NCBI RefSeq assembly: GCF_027497195.1
Contig: NZ_CP114905.1
Coordinates: 3,944,001 to 4,008,000, forward strand
Length of the DNA: 64,000 nucleotides
Direction: 5' to 3'
From: Streptomyces sp. WMMC500
Lineage (GTDB): Bacteria; Actinomycetota; Actinomycetes; Streptomycetales; Streptomycetaceae
Shown here: positions 32,879 through 39,836 of the stretch, one piece after another
Numbering within the stretch: position 1 is the first letter of the stretch
How the letters are laid out: each line of letters begins with the position of its first letter
Made by a program: the position numbers and the translations under genes
The notes under the pieces: generated by a model
Told to the model about the DNA's origin: nothing
Database searches by the model: none
Seen by the model: the letters and a program-made list of their open reading frames with translations, nothing else

Positions 32879-33412
32879 ATGGGCAGGGCACAGACCGGCA
32901 CCGGCCGCGTCACCGTCTTCCCGCTCACCCACCACTGGCCCGACCGCCGCTGCCTGCTCGCCTACACCACCACCGGCGACTTCGGCACCACCGCGATCGT
33001 CGGCGTACTGCCTGTGCCCGAATTGGAGCACCCCGAACTGCTGGCAGTCGCTGCGGCCCATCACGCCCAGGGCCTGTACGGCTCCCGCGGCGGACACGAG
33101 AACGCCTGCGCCGGCTGGGTGATCTGTACCGGCTGGTCCGCCCGCATCGGCGGCTCCGGCCCCCGCCTCGACATCCCGCACGCCCGCTGGAGCCTGCGTC
33201 CCGACCGCAGCATCGCCCTGGCCCAGCAGATGTACGGCCACGACATGCTGCACACCGGCACCTTCGCGCTCGAAGACGGCGACCTCACGCAGCAGGCCCT
33301 CCAACTCGTCCGCAGAACGTCCGCCGCCAGCACGGCCGCGGCAGGGGGCGCTTCGTCGTGCCAGGACTCGGTGACGCCTACGCCTCCGGCGACCGGCTGT
33401 AGCTGTCGATGA
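32879..33412 (+). CDS. Duplicated protein of unknown function, copy A (C-terminally extended)
   Basis: A 177-residue protein. The first 144 residues are nearly identical to copy B (34863-35300): GRVTVFPLTHHWPDRRCLLAY, TTGDFGTTAIVGVLPVPELE, HHAQGLYGSR and GHENACAGWVICTGWSARIGG. It looks like a compact alpha/beta protein with conserved His and Cys. ATG at 32879 follows GACAGGAG. Where copy B stops (CGA TGA), copy A has CGC AGA, so it reads on for about 33 residues and overlaps the convergent regulator by 35 bases. No family was recognised. Confidence 0.7.
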   Translation: MGRAQTGTGRVTVFPLTHHWPDRRCLLAYTTTGDFGTTAIVGVLPVPELEHPELLAVAAAHHAQGLYGSRGGHENACAGWVICTGWSARIGGSGPRLDIPHARWSLRPDRSIALAQQMYGHDMLHTGTFALEDGDLTQQALQLVRRTSAASTAAAGGASSCQDSVTPTPPATGCSCR

Positions 33413-34139
33413 CGGACCTACTCGTCGAGGCGTCCTGAAAGACCAGTTCCCACGGGCCGGTGTTGACGTCCATCTCCTTGCCGAAGCCGACCCACTTGCC
33501 GGCCATGCGGCGGCCGGTGGGCTCGACGAGTAGCTGCAGCACACCGTGATAGCGGGCGCCCCGGTAGTAGCCGTCCGGGGCGGTCTGCTCCGTCCAGGTG
33601 CCGGTGACGACGCTCCCGTCGATCGTGAGGTCCAGAGTCAGCGGTGACTCGGGGTTCAGGGAGGCGTTCGGCAGGCTGCGTCCGTTGAGGACGTTGCCGT
33701 GCTGGATGAGCACGACGAAGTGCGCGCCGGTGAACGACTCTCCGCGGCCGGAGGAGAAGAACTCGTATCGGCTCAGCCAGACACCGGCGTAGCTCGTCGC
33801 CGGGGCCGTTCGCGGTGCGGTGGCCCCGCCTGCGGCTGGGATGCCGGTGGGTGAGTCTTCGAGGTCGTGACCGCCGTGGCCGTCGTCGGTGACGCGGGCT
33901 TGGGGGACGGTGAAGCCGAGCGCGGCCACTGGCAGGCCCGTCACGGCTTCCAGCGCGCGGGCGTAGGCCGGGTGGGGCGCGGTGACGGTGCCCGCCTCCC
34001 AGCGCTGAATCAGGCGCTTGTTCGCGCTGTTGGGCCGACCGATGCGGTCGCCGGCCGCGCGTACGGCGCGGGCCAGGTCGTCCTGCGACATCTGCAGCGA
34101 CAGCCGGGCGGCCTGCAGGGCGCTGTTGGGTGTAGCCAT
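33378..34139 (-). CDS. XRE regulator with C-terminal beta-barrel-like domain
   Basis: A 253-residue regulator starting at ATG 34139 (a second ATG at 34157 is possible). Residues 1-75 form the helix-turn-helix, NSALQAARLSLQMSQDDLAR and SANKRLIQRWEAG, a type common in Streptomyces. A linker follows. Residues 105-245 alternate short strands: YAGVWLSRYEFFSSGRG, HFVVLIQHG, DLTIDGSVVTGTW, HGVLQLLVEP and MAGKWVGFG. This resembles a small-molecule-binding barrel. It is divergent from module copy 2 and probably controls it. Confidence 0.8.
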   Translation of the reverse strand: MATPNSALQAARLSLQMSQDDLARAVRAAGDRIGRPNSANKRLIQRWEAGTVTAPHPAYARALEAVTGLPVAALGFTVPQARVTDDGHGGHDLEDSPTGIPAAGGATAPRTAPATSYAGVWLSRYEFFSSGRGESFTGAHFVVLIQHGNVLNGRSLPNASLNPESPLTLDLTIDGSVVTGTWTEQTAPDGYYRGARYHGVLQLLVEPTGRRMAGKWVGFGKEMDVNTGPWELVFQDASTSRSVIDSYSRSPEA

Positions 34140-34257
34140 ACCGATCACCGTAGCCATGATCTTGCGGGGACGACACCTAAATGACGCCGCCCGTGTCGTC
34201 GGAATGTCGCCTGCACCGACGCCGCGGAGGGCGACGTTTCGGCGTCATTCTGTCTGG

Positions 34258-34446
34258 GTGGCAGAACGTATCAGTACCCAACTGACTCCGCAGCCCGAAT
34301 CTCCCCGGCTGACGCTGCGCGTGTCCCGCGACAGCGGGCGCACCTTCGGACCCGAGCGGCGCTTCTACTCGCGCGACTGCGAGCCTCCTCCGCTCAACGG
34401 CGTCTATCCGCCGTGCGAGTGCCCGCGCTGCCGCGCGGGGCGATGA
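34258..34446 (+). CDS. Small-protein module copy 2, first gene (62 residues)
   Basis: GTG start at 34258. The protein has LTLRVSRDSGRTFGPERRFY and ends CECPRCRAGR, so it keeps a full CxCxxC at the end. It is the same length as copy 1 and highly similar. Its stop overlaps the ATG of the next gene (ATGA). It is divergent from the XRE/barrel regulator. Confidence 0.75.
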   Translation: MAERISTQLTPQPESPRLTLRVSRDSGRTFGPERRFYSRDCEPPPLNGVYPPCECPRCRAGR

Positions 34447-34661
34447 CCGTGGACTCCGAAGCGCGGAACGCGCCAGACCGGCGGACCTACCCGTCACCGC
34501 CCGTGTTCCTACCCGTCCACGAGGGCGAAGAGGCGCAACCCGTCCGCGGCTGCGAGACCTGCAGTCGGCTCGACAACGAGCGCCGGGACGCACGCAACCA
34601 CGGCGACCACTCGGCGGCCACGGACTGCTCCGTCCTCATACGCCGGCACCCCGACCACTGA
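34443..34661 (+). CDS. Small-protein module copy 2, second gene (72 residues)
   Basis: Starts at ATG 34443. PPVFLPVHEGEEAQPVRGCE, then CSRLDNERRDARNHGDH and CSVLIRRHPDH. It is almost identical to the copy 3 protein and close to copy 1. The CxxC in RGCETC is kept in all three. Function unknown; a hairpin follows. Confidence 0.75.
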   Translation: MTVDSEARNAPDRRTYPSPPVFLPVHEGEEAQPVRGCETCSRLDNERRDARNHGDHSAATDCSVLIRRHPDH

Positions 34662-34669
34662 ACTTTCGT

Positions 34670-34699
34670 CCCCTGGCCGCCTGTTCGACTCGCCAGGGG
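34670..34699 (+). terminator. Hairpin after module copy 2
   Basis: CCCCTGGC (34670-34677) pairs perfectly with GCCAGGGG (34692-34699), matching the hairpins at 32560 and 39721. Confidence 0.6.
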
Positions 34700-34735
34700 G
34701 CGGGTCCCGGCCGGTCGACCGAGCAACGGACCGGC

Positions 34736-34795
34736 CGGGAGGCGACCCGGGCGACAACGGCGGAGACGGCGACCCGTCGCCCGGCTACCGCCGAT
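34736..34795 (+). pseudogene. Remnant of the acidic glycine-rich peptide
   Basis: Reads GDPGDNGGDGDPSPGYR, related to the middle and end of the 40-residue peptide at 32688-32810, but the start codon, ribosome site and N-terminal half are gone. Confidence 0.45.
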
Positions 34796-34814
34796 ATACC
34801 CCGATATGTCAGTT

Positions 34815-34836
34815 CCCGCGGTTATGGTGCCGCGGG
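34815..34836. promoter_or_regulatory. Palindrome CCCGCGG-N8-CCGCGGG, copy 2
   Basis: Identical arms to the element at 32831-32852, located 26 bases before the ATG of copy B. Confidence 0.55.
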
Positions 34837-34862
34837 GGCCGACCCAGAGCGACAGGAGCAGC

Positions 34863-35300
34863 ATGGGCAGCGAGCAGACCGGCACCGGCCGCGTCACCGT
34901 CTTCCCGCTCACCCACCACTGGCCCGACCGCCGCTGCCTCCTCGCCTACACCACCACCGGCGACTTCGGCACCACCGCCATCGTCGCCGTACTGCCGGTG
35001 CCGGAACTGGAGCACCCCGAACTGCTGGCCGTCGCCGCGGCACATCACGCCCAGGGCCTGTACGGCTCCCGCCGCGGGCACGAGAACGCCTGCGCCGCCT
35101 GGGTGATCTGCACCGGCTGGTCCGCCCGCATCGGCGGCTCCGGCCCCCGCATCGACATCGAGAACACCGCTTGGAGCCTCCGCCCGGACCGCTGCATCCC
35201 ACTGGCCGAGCAGATGTACGGCCACGACGTCCTGCACACCGGCGCCTTCGCCCTCGACGACGGCGACCTGATGCAGCAGGCCCTCCAACTCGTCCGATGA
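34863..35300 (+). CDS. Duplicated protein of unknown function, copy B
   Basis: A 145-residue protein starting at ATG 34863 after GACAGGAGCAGC. It is nearly identical to copy A through LQQALQLV-type residues and stops there, which suggests this is the original length. Changes against copy A are concentrated near residues 95-110 (IDIENTAWSLRPDRC). No signal peptide or membrane segment. It lies just left of the 38-bp tRNA repeat. Confidence 0.7.
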   Translation: MGSEQTGTGRVTVFPLTHHWPDRRCLLAYTTTGDFGTTAIVAVLPVPELEHPELLAVAAAHHAQGLYGSRRGHENACAAWVICTGWSARIGGSGPRIDIENTAWSLRPDRCIPLAEQMYGHDVLHTGAFALDDGDLMQQALQLVR

Positions 35301-35365
35301 ACGTCGCCCGCCGGCACGGCCGGGGGCCGGGGCAGATCAGATACCTTCTGACCTGGCCCTGAGCG

Positions 35366-35403
35366 GTAGGCCGCGTGGGACTCGAACCCACAACCAACGG
35401 ATT
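35366..35403. repeat. 38-bp copy of the tRNA-Lys 3' half (candidate att site)
   Basis: Identical to 41848-41885, which is the 3' half of tRNA-Lys. The 5' half is missing here, so this is no functional tRNA. A 10-base block, TCTGACCTGG, is also shared at the same distance (35347 and 41829). The pair is what site-specific integration into a tRNA gene leaves, bounding 6.5 kb. Confidence 0.8.
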
Positions 35404-35774
35404 GAAATCTCCAGAGCCCCAGTCCATCAGGTTCGGGGAATCCCGCGCAGTTCCACCGTGTGCCGATACTGATGTTTCCTACTGGTCAGAGCGCTCCTGC
35501 CGCGTGCCGGGTAGTCCGGCTACTTCCGAGACGTTCAGCCGAGCAGTGGCCGAGCAGAAAGGCCCTCGCCACCTGGGGTGATGAGGGCCCTGAACGTCCG
35601 AGGAGGACGCCGCCGCCCGCTCCGCGCTCCTGTCCGCGGCCGTCAAGCCGCACAAGGTGTGCCCACCAGGCAGCTCACCATCCGGGAGGGCTGCGGCGGC
35701 GCCAAGGGTGTGCGGTACGCCGACCTGCCCGGCGCAGACGGCGGAGACGAAGCCGCGTAGCGCCCCCACGGAGC

Positions 35775-35816
35775 CGGTTTCGGGAAGGCGAGCCGGTATC
35801 GCCTCTCTCGAAACCG
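35775..35816. other. Two-tier hairpin
   Basis: CGGTTTCG (35775-35782) pairs with CGAAACCG (35809-35816). Inside, GGCGA (35787-35791) pairs with TCGCC (35799-35803). No gene is recognised in the flanking 200 bases; it may be a structured RNA, terminator or origin-type element. Confidence 0.4.
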
Positions 35817-35877
35817 ATTTCGACCCCATCTCGCATCTGACCTGCGCCGATATCGGGTTTCGACCCCACGGGCCGGC

Positions 35878-35956
35878 AGCCGCAAAGCTGCCCCAGAGCG
35901 CCTTCCCAGCGACAGCCCGGCGGCCGAACTCACCCCCCTGCACTGGCCATCCGGCC
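35878..35956. repeat. 78-bp imperfect repeat, copy 2
   Basis: Partner of 28319-28396, one base longer. It lies about 60 bases before the broken gene at 36015. Confidence 0.6.
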
Positions 35957-36014
35957 CATGCCCAACGCGCCCATACCGCGCTACCGTCACCCCCCACCGC
36001 ATGCGGGAGTGACA

Positions 36015-36434
36015 ATGACGAGAGTGTGGATCACCGGCAAGGGCAGTTGTTGGCACGCGGACCGCGACTGCCACGGAATCAGAGCTGGACACGGCGCAGC
36101 CGAGTCGCGGCGCAGCCTGATGACGAACTCCAGGCGATCGTCAACGAGGGCACGTTCACGGTGCACCCGCTGGACGTTCAGGTCGCATCCGCTGAGTCCC
36201 CCAACGCCAAGATGCTGCGCAGGGAGGCCATCGAGGAAGTCATGCGTGAATCCGCGGAATGGGGTTGGAACCTCTCCCAGATGGGCTTCAAGAGGCCGCC
36301 TGTCCCCGAGATTCACTGGACTGATGATGACGGGAAGCCGCGCATCACGTACGGGCGCTCCGAGCGCCCCTCCGACGCGGAGAAGAGGCTCCTGAACCGC
36401 CTGTGGAGTGGGAGGCACAGAGGCGGGAGCAGGG
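36015..36434 (+). pseudogene. Broken small-protein gene(s)
   Basis: ATG at 36015 opens MTRVWITGKGSCWHADRDCH, the Trp/Cys/His-rich start of a small Streptomyces protein family. The frame then turns into low-complexity Arg/Ser. A different frame continues sensibly from about 36118: DDELQAIVNEGTFTVHPLDV, then REAIEEVMRESAEWGWNLSQ and PEIHWTDDDGKPRI. A frameshift near 36110, or a join of two genes, is likely. Confidence 0.4.
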
Positions 36435-36597
36435 CAGGTAGCGCACCGTGGTCACATGGCACCTCAGCCCGCCCTCGTCGACACCCCGCCGCCGCAGCCG
36501 GCCCCTTCCGCCTCAGCCTGCAGAAGGTCCAGCCCGCGACACACCGACGGGGCACAAGAGGTCCCCGGCAGACACGGGACCCAGCGGGCGGCCAAGA

Positions 36598-37152
36598 CTA
36601 AGTCCCGGCACTACGCGACCCTGCACGGCCAGGACTCACCTCCTGCGGCGCTGACTCCCCGCCCGGGAGAGCCCCTGTCCTCGCCAGGTGCTCGGCCAAA
36701 CGCTTCCGCAACCAGACAGCGGCAAAGGGCGTCAGCGGCCCCACGAACAACCGCACCGCAGGAACAAGCGCAACCCACACGATCCCGACCGTCAGGCCGG
36801 TCAAACACAGCTTCGCCGTCGCCTCCGGATCTCCCCGACCAGGGTCAGCCAGCGCCAGCAAGGCCAGAAACTCAATCACGCACAAGGTGCCCATGATGGA
36901 GAGCCAGAGCAGGCCCAGGCTGATAGGCCAGATCGAACGCCCAGCGCTGATAACCCAGTTGATCACCGCGGCCCGATGCCCCTCCTCGTCACTCGGCACA
37001 TCACCACGCTCGACACGATCAAAGAAGTCACGCACCTCGCCCATCGCTGTACGCGCGAGCCGTTCGTAGACTGCCAGTTCGACAGCACCCACTAAGACGA
37101 TCACGGGCGCTACGGCTGCCACCGTCGCCGCGAATGCCTCCGTCATCTCCAT
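36598..37152 (-). CDS. Hypothetical membrane protein
   Basis: A 184-residue protein with hydrophobic segments at about 8-28, 73-97 and 110-135, an acidic loop (RVERGDVPSDEEGH) and a basic C-terminal helix (WLRKRLAEHLA). ATG at 37152 gives MEMTEAFAATVAAVAPVI; an upstream ATG adds a Cys/Arg-rich stretch that looks non-coding. No strong ribosome site. No family was recognised. It lies inside the tRNA-bounded segment. Confidence 0.55.
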   Translation of the reverse strand: MEMTEAFAATVAAVAPVIVLVGAVELAVYERLARTAMGEVRDFFDRVERGDVPSDEEGHRAAVINWVISAGRSIWPISLGLLWLSIMGTLCVIEFLALLALADPGRGDPEATAKLCLTGLTVGIVWVALVPAVRLFVGPLTPFAAVWLRKRLAEHLARTGALPGGESAPQEVSPGRAGSRSAGT

Positions 37153-37455
37153 GGCGACAGTCTGAACCGGCACTCGAAGGCAGGTAAGGGGACATATGGC
37201 CCCTCGTGGCGAACTCACCAGCTACGGGTACCGCAAGGCCCGAGCTGCGTACCGGGATCCCAGCACGTGGCACCCGCCGACGGAGTCCGCGCCTGCGAGT
37301 ACCTCGCGGACTGGGGCGCAACGAGGTCCCAGTGGGCCTGGCGATCGACGAGGCCGAGCAGAGCGGGCCCATGGCCCGAGCCGCCGACTGCCCGAGCTCA
37401 ACCTCGAGCACGGCCGGGACAGGGGGCGTTTTCGCGTGCATGCGTCACGCCGGAT

Positions 37456-37992
37456 TCATCCCGCCGCGGCTGCTGCCGCACCCAAGGCTCGATCCCAGGG
37501 AAAGCCCGCTGCATCACCGTGCCGCGGCGGATGAGGCTCGTACCCCTCCGCGCCATCCAGGTACACGACGCCCTGCGACCGCAGCGCTTCCACCGAGCGC
37601 GCGACCGCCGGCTGGGCACCTTGTGCCTGGTTGAAGTAGGGCATGGCCAGCACCGGGATGCCCATGTGCACGCCCTCCGACACGAGGCCGAGGGCCAGCG
37701 TGTCCGCGATCCCCGCACCCCACTTGCACAGCGACGTTGCCGAGAGGGGCGCCACCAGCATCGCGTCGCACTTCGGAAGGGCATCCCTCTCGCCCGGCAG
37801 CTTGTACTGAGACCGGACGGGATGGCCCGTCAGCTCCACAAGTTCGGCCAGTCGGGGCTCCCACCAACGAGCCGCCGACGGGGTCAGGATCAGGCAGGTG
37901 TCCCACCCCTGTGACTGGGCGGCGCGCACTCCGTCGTCCACACGTTCAGTCGGGCCGGCAGCACATGCGATCAGGTACAGGACGCGGGTCAT
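37456..37992 (-). CDS. Flavoprotein (phosphopantothenoylcysteine decarboxylase-like)
   Basis: A 178-residue protein of the HFCD flavoprotein fold. RVLYLIACAAGP near the start, then DTCLILTPSAARWW, CDAMLVAPLSATSLCKWGAGIADTLA-type FMN contacts, and HMGIPVLAMPYFN near 125. Free-standing members oxidatively decarboxylate peptide C-termini or act on small molecules. ATG at 37992 overlaps the stop of the XRE regulator gene (ATGA), so it is co-translated with it. That pairing recurs in Streptomyces, but its purpose is unknown. Confidence 0.8.
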   Translation of the reverse strand: MTRVLYLIACAAGPTERVDDGVRAAQSQGWDTCLILTPSAARWWEPRLAELVELTGHPVRSQYKLPGERDALPKCDAMLVAPLSATSLCKWGAGIADTLALGLVSEGVHMGIPVLAMPYFNQAQGAQPAVARSVEALRSQGVVYLDGAEGYEPHPPRHGDAAGFPWDRALGAAAAAAG

Positions 37993-39191
37993 GCCTGGAG
38001 TCCACAACGCCGCGCCAGCGCACGCAACTGCGCCCCCGGCTGGGGCGTCGCCCCCAGCACGTCTTTCACCAGACTCACCGGCTCCGGGCGGCTTTCCACT
38101 TCCTCAGGCGCCAGCTTGTCTGCCTCCAGCAACTCCTTCGCTGCATCCTCTTTCCGTCGTGTCAAAAGCGAAGCGTGTGCACGGGCGATGTGATGCCTGG
38201 CACGTCTTTCTCGGGACATGCCCGCGAGCGCCGCCTGCTCCACACCCGCCGCCGTGTCCAGTGCGGACCAGCCATCCTCGAACCTGACGAGCATGTCGAC
38301 GCGGTGCAGCTCGACGTTCGTCGGCCCGAACATCGTGTAATCCTCGTCCAGGTCCGCACCCTGCCGCGCCGCCACATCCTCGGCGTGGTCGATCAGAGCG
38401 CCCGCCGACTCGCGGCCAGCGGCTGCCAGCGCAGCGTTCAGGTACAGCATCCCCAGGGTCGACAACCCCAGCGGCCCACGAGCGGAAAGGTCGGGCTCCA
38501 GCCGGCGGGCGGTCTCGAGGGCGTAGTCGACGGCGGCCTGCGGGCGTTGCTGGTACATCAGGCTCTTGGCCACGCGGCGCGACGCGGCACCAATCTGCAC
38601 CGAATCGCCAGAACGCTCTGCGGCAGCCAGGGCCCGGTCGGCGACGACTGCGGCCTGCACCGCCGCCCCGGCCCCGTACTTGTGCAGGAACGACGTTGCG
38701 AGCTGCAGCGCACGCGACAACAGGCCATGGGCCTCACACACACGATCACGCGGTGCCGCGTGCGCTGCCTTCTGCGCTCCGGCCAGCAGCGGCGGCAGAT
38801 CCCGGGAAAGCGCCCGGTAGTGGCACGCCTGGAACGCGGCGCAGCAGTACTCCAGCCGCCGGTGCAGTACTTCGAGCGCGGGCGGGTCACCGTCCGGCAG
38901 AGTGCCGGACACCGGGTACAAGGCGTCGACGACGGCCAGTACCTCAGCCGGTGGTGCGGCGCCTGCCTCGGTCGCAGGCGGCTGATCGGACAACAGTTGC
39001 TCCACGGGGACGTGCAGTACCTCGGCTGCACGCGCGAGGACGCTCAACCGCGGATCGGCCTGTCTCTGCCCGCCTTCAAGGGACTGCACCCACCGCCTCG
39101 ACTGGCCCATGAGCCGAGCGAAGTCTTCCTGGGTGAAGCCGCGGCGGTCACGCCAGTACGCGATCCGGCGGCCGATACCCGCAGTGTCCAT
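37989..39191 (-). CDS. XRE regulator with TPR-like C-terminus
   Basis: A 400-residue regulator. The helix-turn-helix is at residues 8-62 (GFTQEDFARLMGQSRRWVQSLEGG). The remaining 320 residues are helical repeats (ALRSTAD-like blocks such as AALAAAGRESAGALIDHAED and RHHIARAHASLLTRRKEDAA), as in Streptomyces TPR-type sensors that bind peptides or butyrolactone-like ligands. It is divergent from module copy 3 and coupled to the flavoprotein gene. ACACAC-N3-GTGTGT lies just upstream. Confidence 0.85.
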   Translation of the reverse strand: MDTAGIGRRIAYWRDRRGFTQEDFARLMGQSRRWVQSLEGGQRQADPRLSVLARAAEVLHVPVEQLLSDQPPATEAGAAPPAEVLAVVDALYPVSGTLPDGDPPALEVLHRRLEYCCAAFQACHYRALSRDLPPLLAGAQKAAHAAPRDRVCEAHGLLSRALQLATSFLHKYGAGAAVQAAVVADRALAAAERSGDSVQIGAASRRVAKSLMYQQRPQAAVDYALETARRLEPDLSARGPLGLSTLGMLYLNAALAAAGRESAGALIDHAEDVAARQGADLDEDYTMFGPTNVELHRVDMLVRFEDGWSALDTAAGVEQAALAGMSRERRARHHIARAHASLLTRRKEDAAKELLEADKLAPEEVESRPEPVSLVKDVLGATPQPGAQLRALARRCGLQA

Positions 39192-39212
39192 GTCGGCCCC
39201 TTGTCACGAGGC

Positions 39213-39227
39213 ACACACTCTGTGTGT
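39213..39227. promoter_or_regulatory. Palindrome ACACAC-N3-GTGTGT, candidate XRE operator
   Basis: A perfect 6-bp inverted repeat 22 bases upstream of the regulator ATG (39191) and 63 bases before module copy 3, well placed to regulate both. Confidence 0.5.
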
Positions 39228-39289
39228 CCCCCTTCGGTATACCGCGTCCTACCTTCTGAGCACCCGAACTTGACGGAAAGGGTGAGACG

Positions 39290-39496
39290 ATGCCCGAGGG
39301 TAAGGCCACGCCGCTGACGGCCGCTCCCGCCCGGCCCGCGCCGCCTGAGCGCCCGCTGATGACCCTGCGCGTGTCCCGCGACAGCGGGCGCACCTTCGGG
39401 ACCGAGAAGCGCTTTTACTCCCGCGACGTCGAGCCTCCTCTGCTCAATGGCGTCTATCCGCCATGCGCGTGCCCCCGCTGCCGTAGAGGGCGATGA
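39290..39496 (+). CDS. Small-protein module copy 3, first gene (68 residues)
   Basis: ATG at 39290. MTLRVSRDSGRTFGTEKRFY and CACPRCRRGR at the end; it is 6 residues longer at the N-terminus than copies 1 and 2. Ends overlapping the next ATG. This is the only copy inside the tRNA-bounded segment. Confidence 0.75.
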   Translation: MPEGKATPLTAAPARPAPPERPLMTLRVSRDSGRTFGTEKRFYSRDVEPPLLNGVYPPCACPRCRRGR

Positions 39497-39711
39497 CCGT
39501 GGACTCCGAAGCGGGGAACGCACCAGGCCGGCGGACCTCCCCCTCGCCGCCTGTGTTCCTGCCCGTCCGCGAGGGCCAGGAGGCGCAGCCCGTCCGCGGC
39601 TGCGAGACGTGCAGTCGGCTCGACAACGAGCGCCGGGACGCACGCAACCACGGTGACCACTCCGCCGCCACCGACTGCTCCGTCCGCATCGGTAGACACC
39701 CCCACCACTGA
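39493..39711 (+). CDS. Small-protein module copy 3, second gene (72 residues)
   Basis: ATG at 39493. PPVFLPVREGQEAQPVRGCE, then CSRLDNERRDARNHGDH; nearly identical to copy 2. Hairpin 39721-39751 follows, then the radical SAM gene 125 bases on. Confidence 0.75.
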   Translation: MTVDSEAGNAPGRRTSPSPPVFLPVREGQEAQPVRGCETCSRLDNERRDARNHGDHSAATDCSVRIGRHPHH

Positions 39712-39720
39712 ACTCCCGCG

Positions 39721-39751
39721 CCCTGGCCGCCGTCTGGATACCCGGCCAGGG
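39721..39751 (+). terminator. Hairpin after module copy 3
   Basis: CCCTGGCC (39721-39728) pairs perfectly with GGCCAGGG (39744-39751). It lies between the small genes and the radical SAM gene, so it may set their ratio by partial termination. Confidence 0.6.
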
Positions 39752-39836
39752 GCGGGCCAAGACGCTCCGGCCGCGACGCCCCCCGGCGCGGCCGGGCACC
39801 TCCGCGAGCCGCCGACGGACCCTTGGAGGCCACAGC

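Noticed and set aside
35366..35403. A second tRNA-Lys gene
   Set aside because: Only the 3' half is present; the D-arm and 5' acceptor strand are missing, so it is an att-type repeat.
37153..37455. Short open frames on both strands left of the membrane-protein start
   Set aside because: Low complexity, no ribosome site, and no continuity with a known family.
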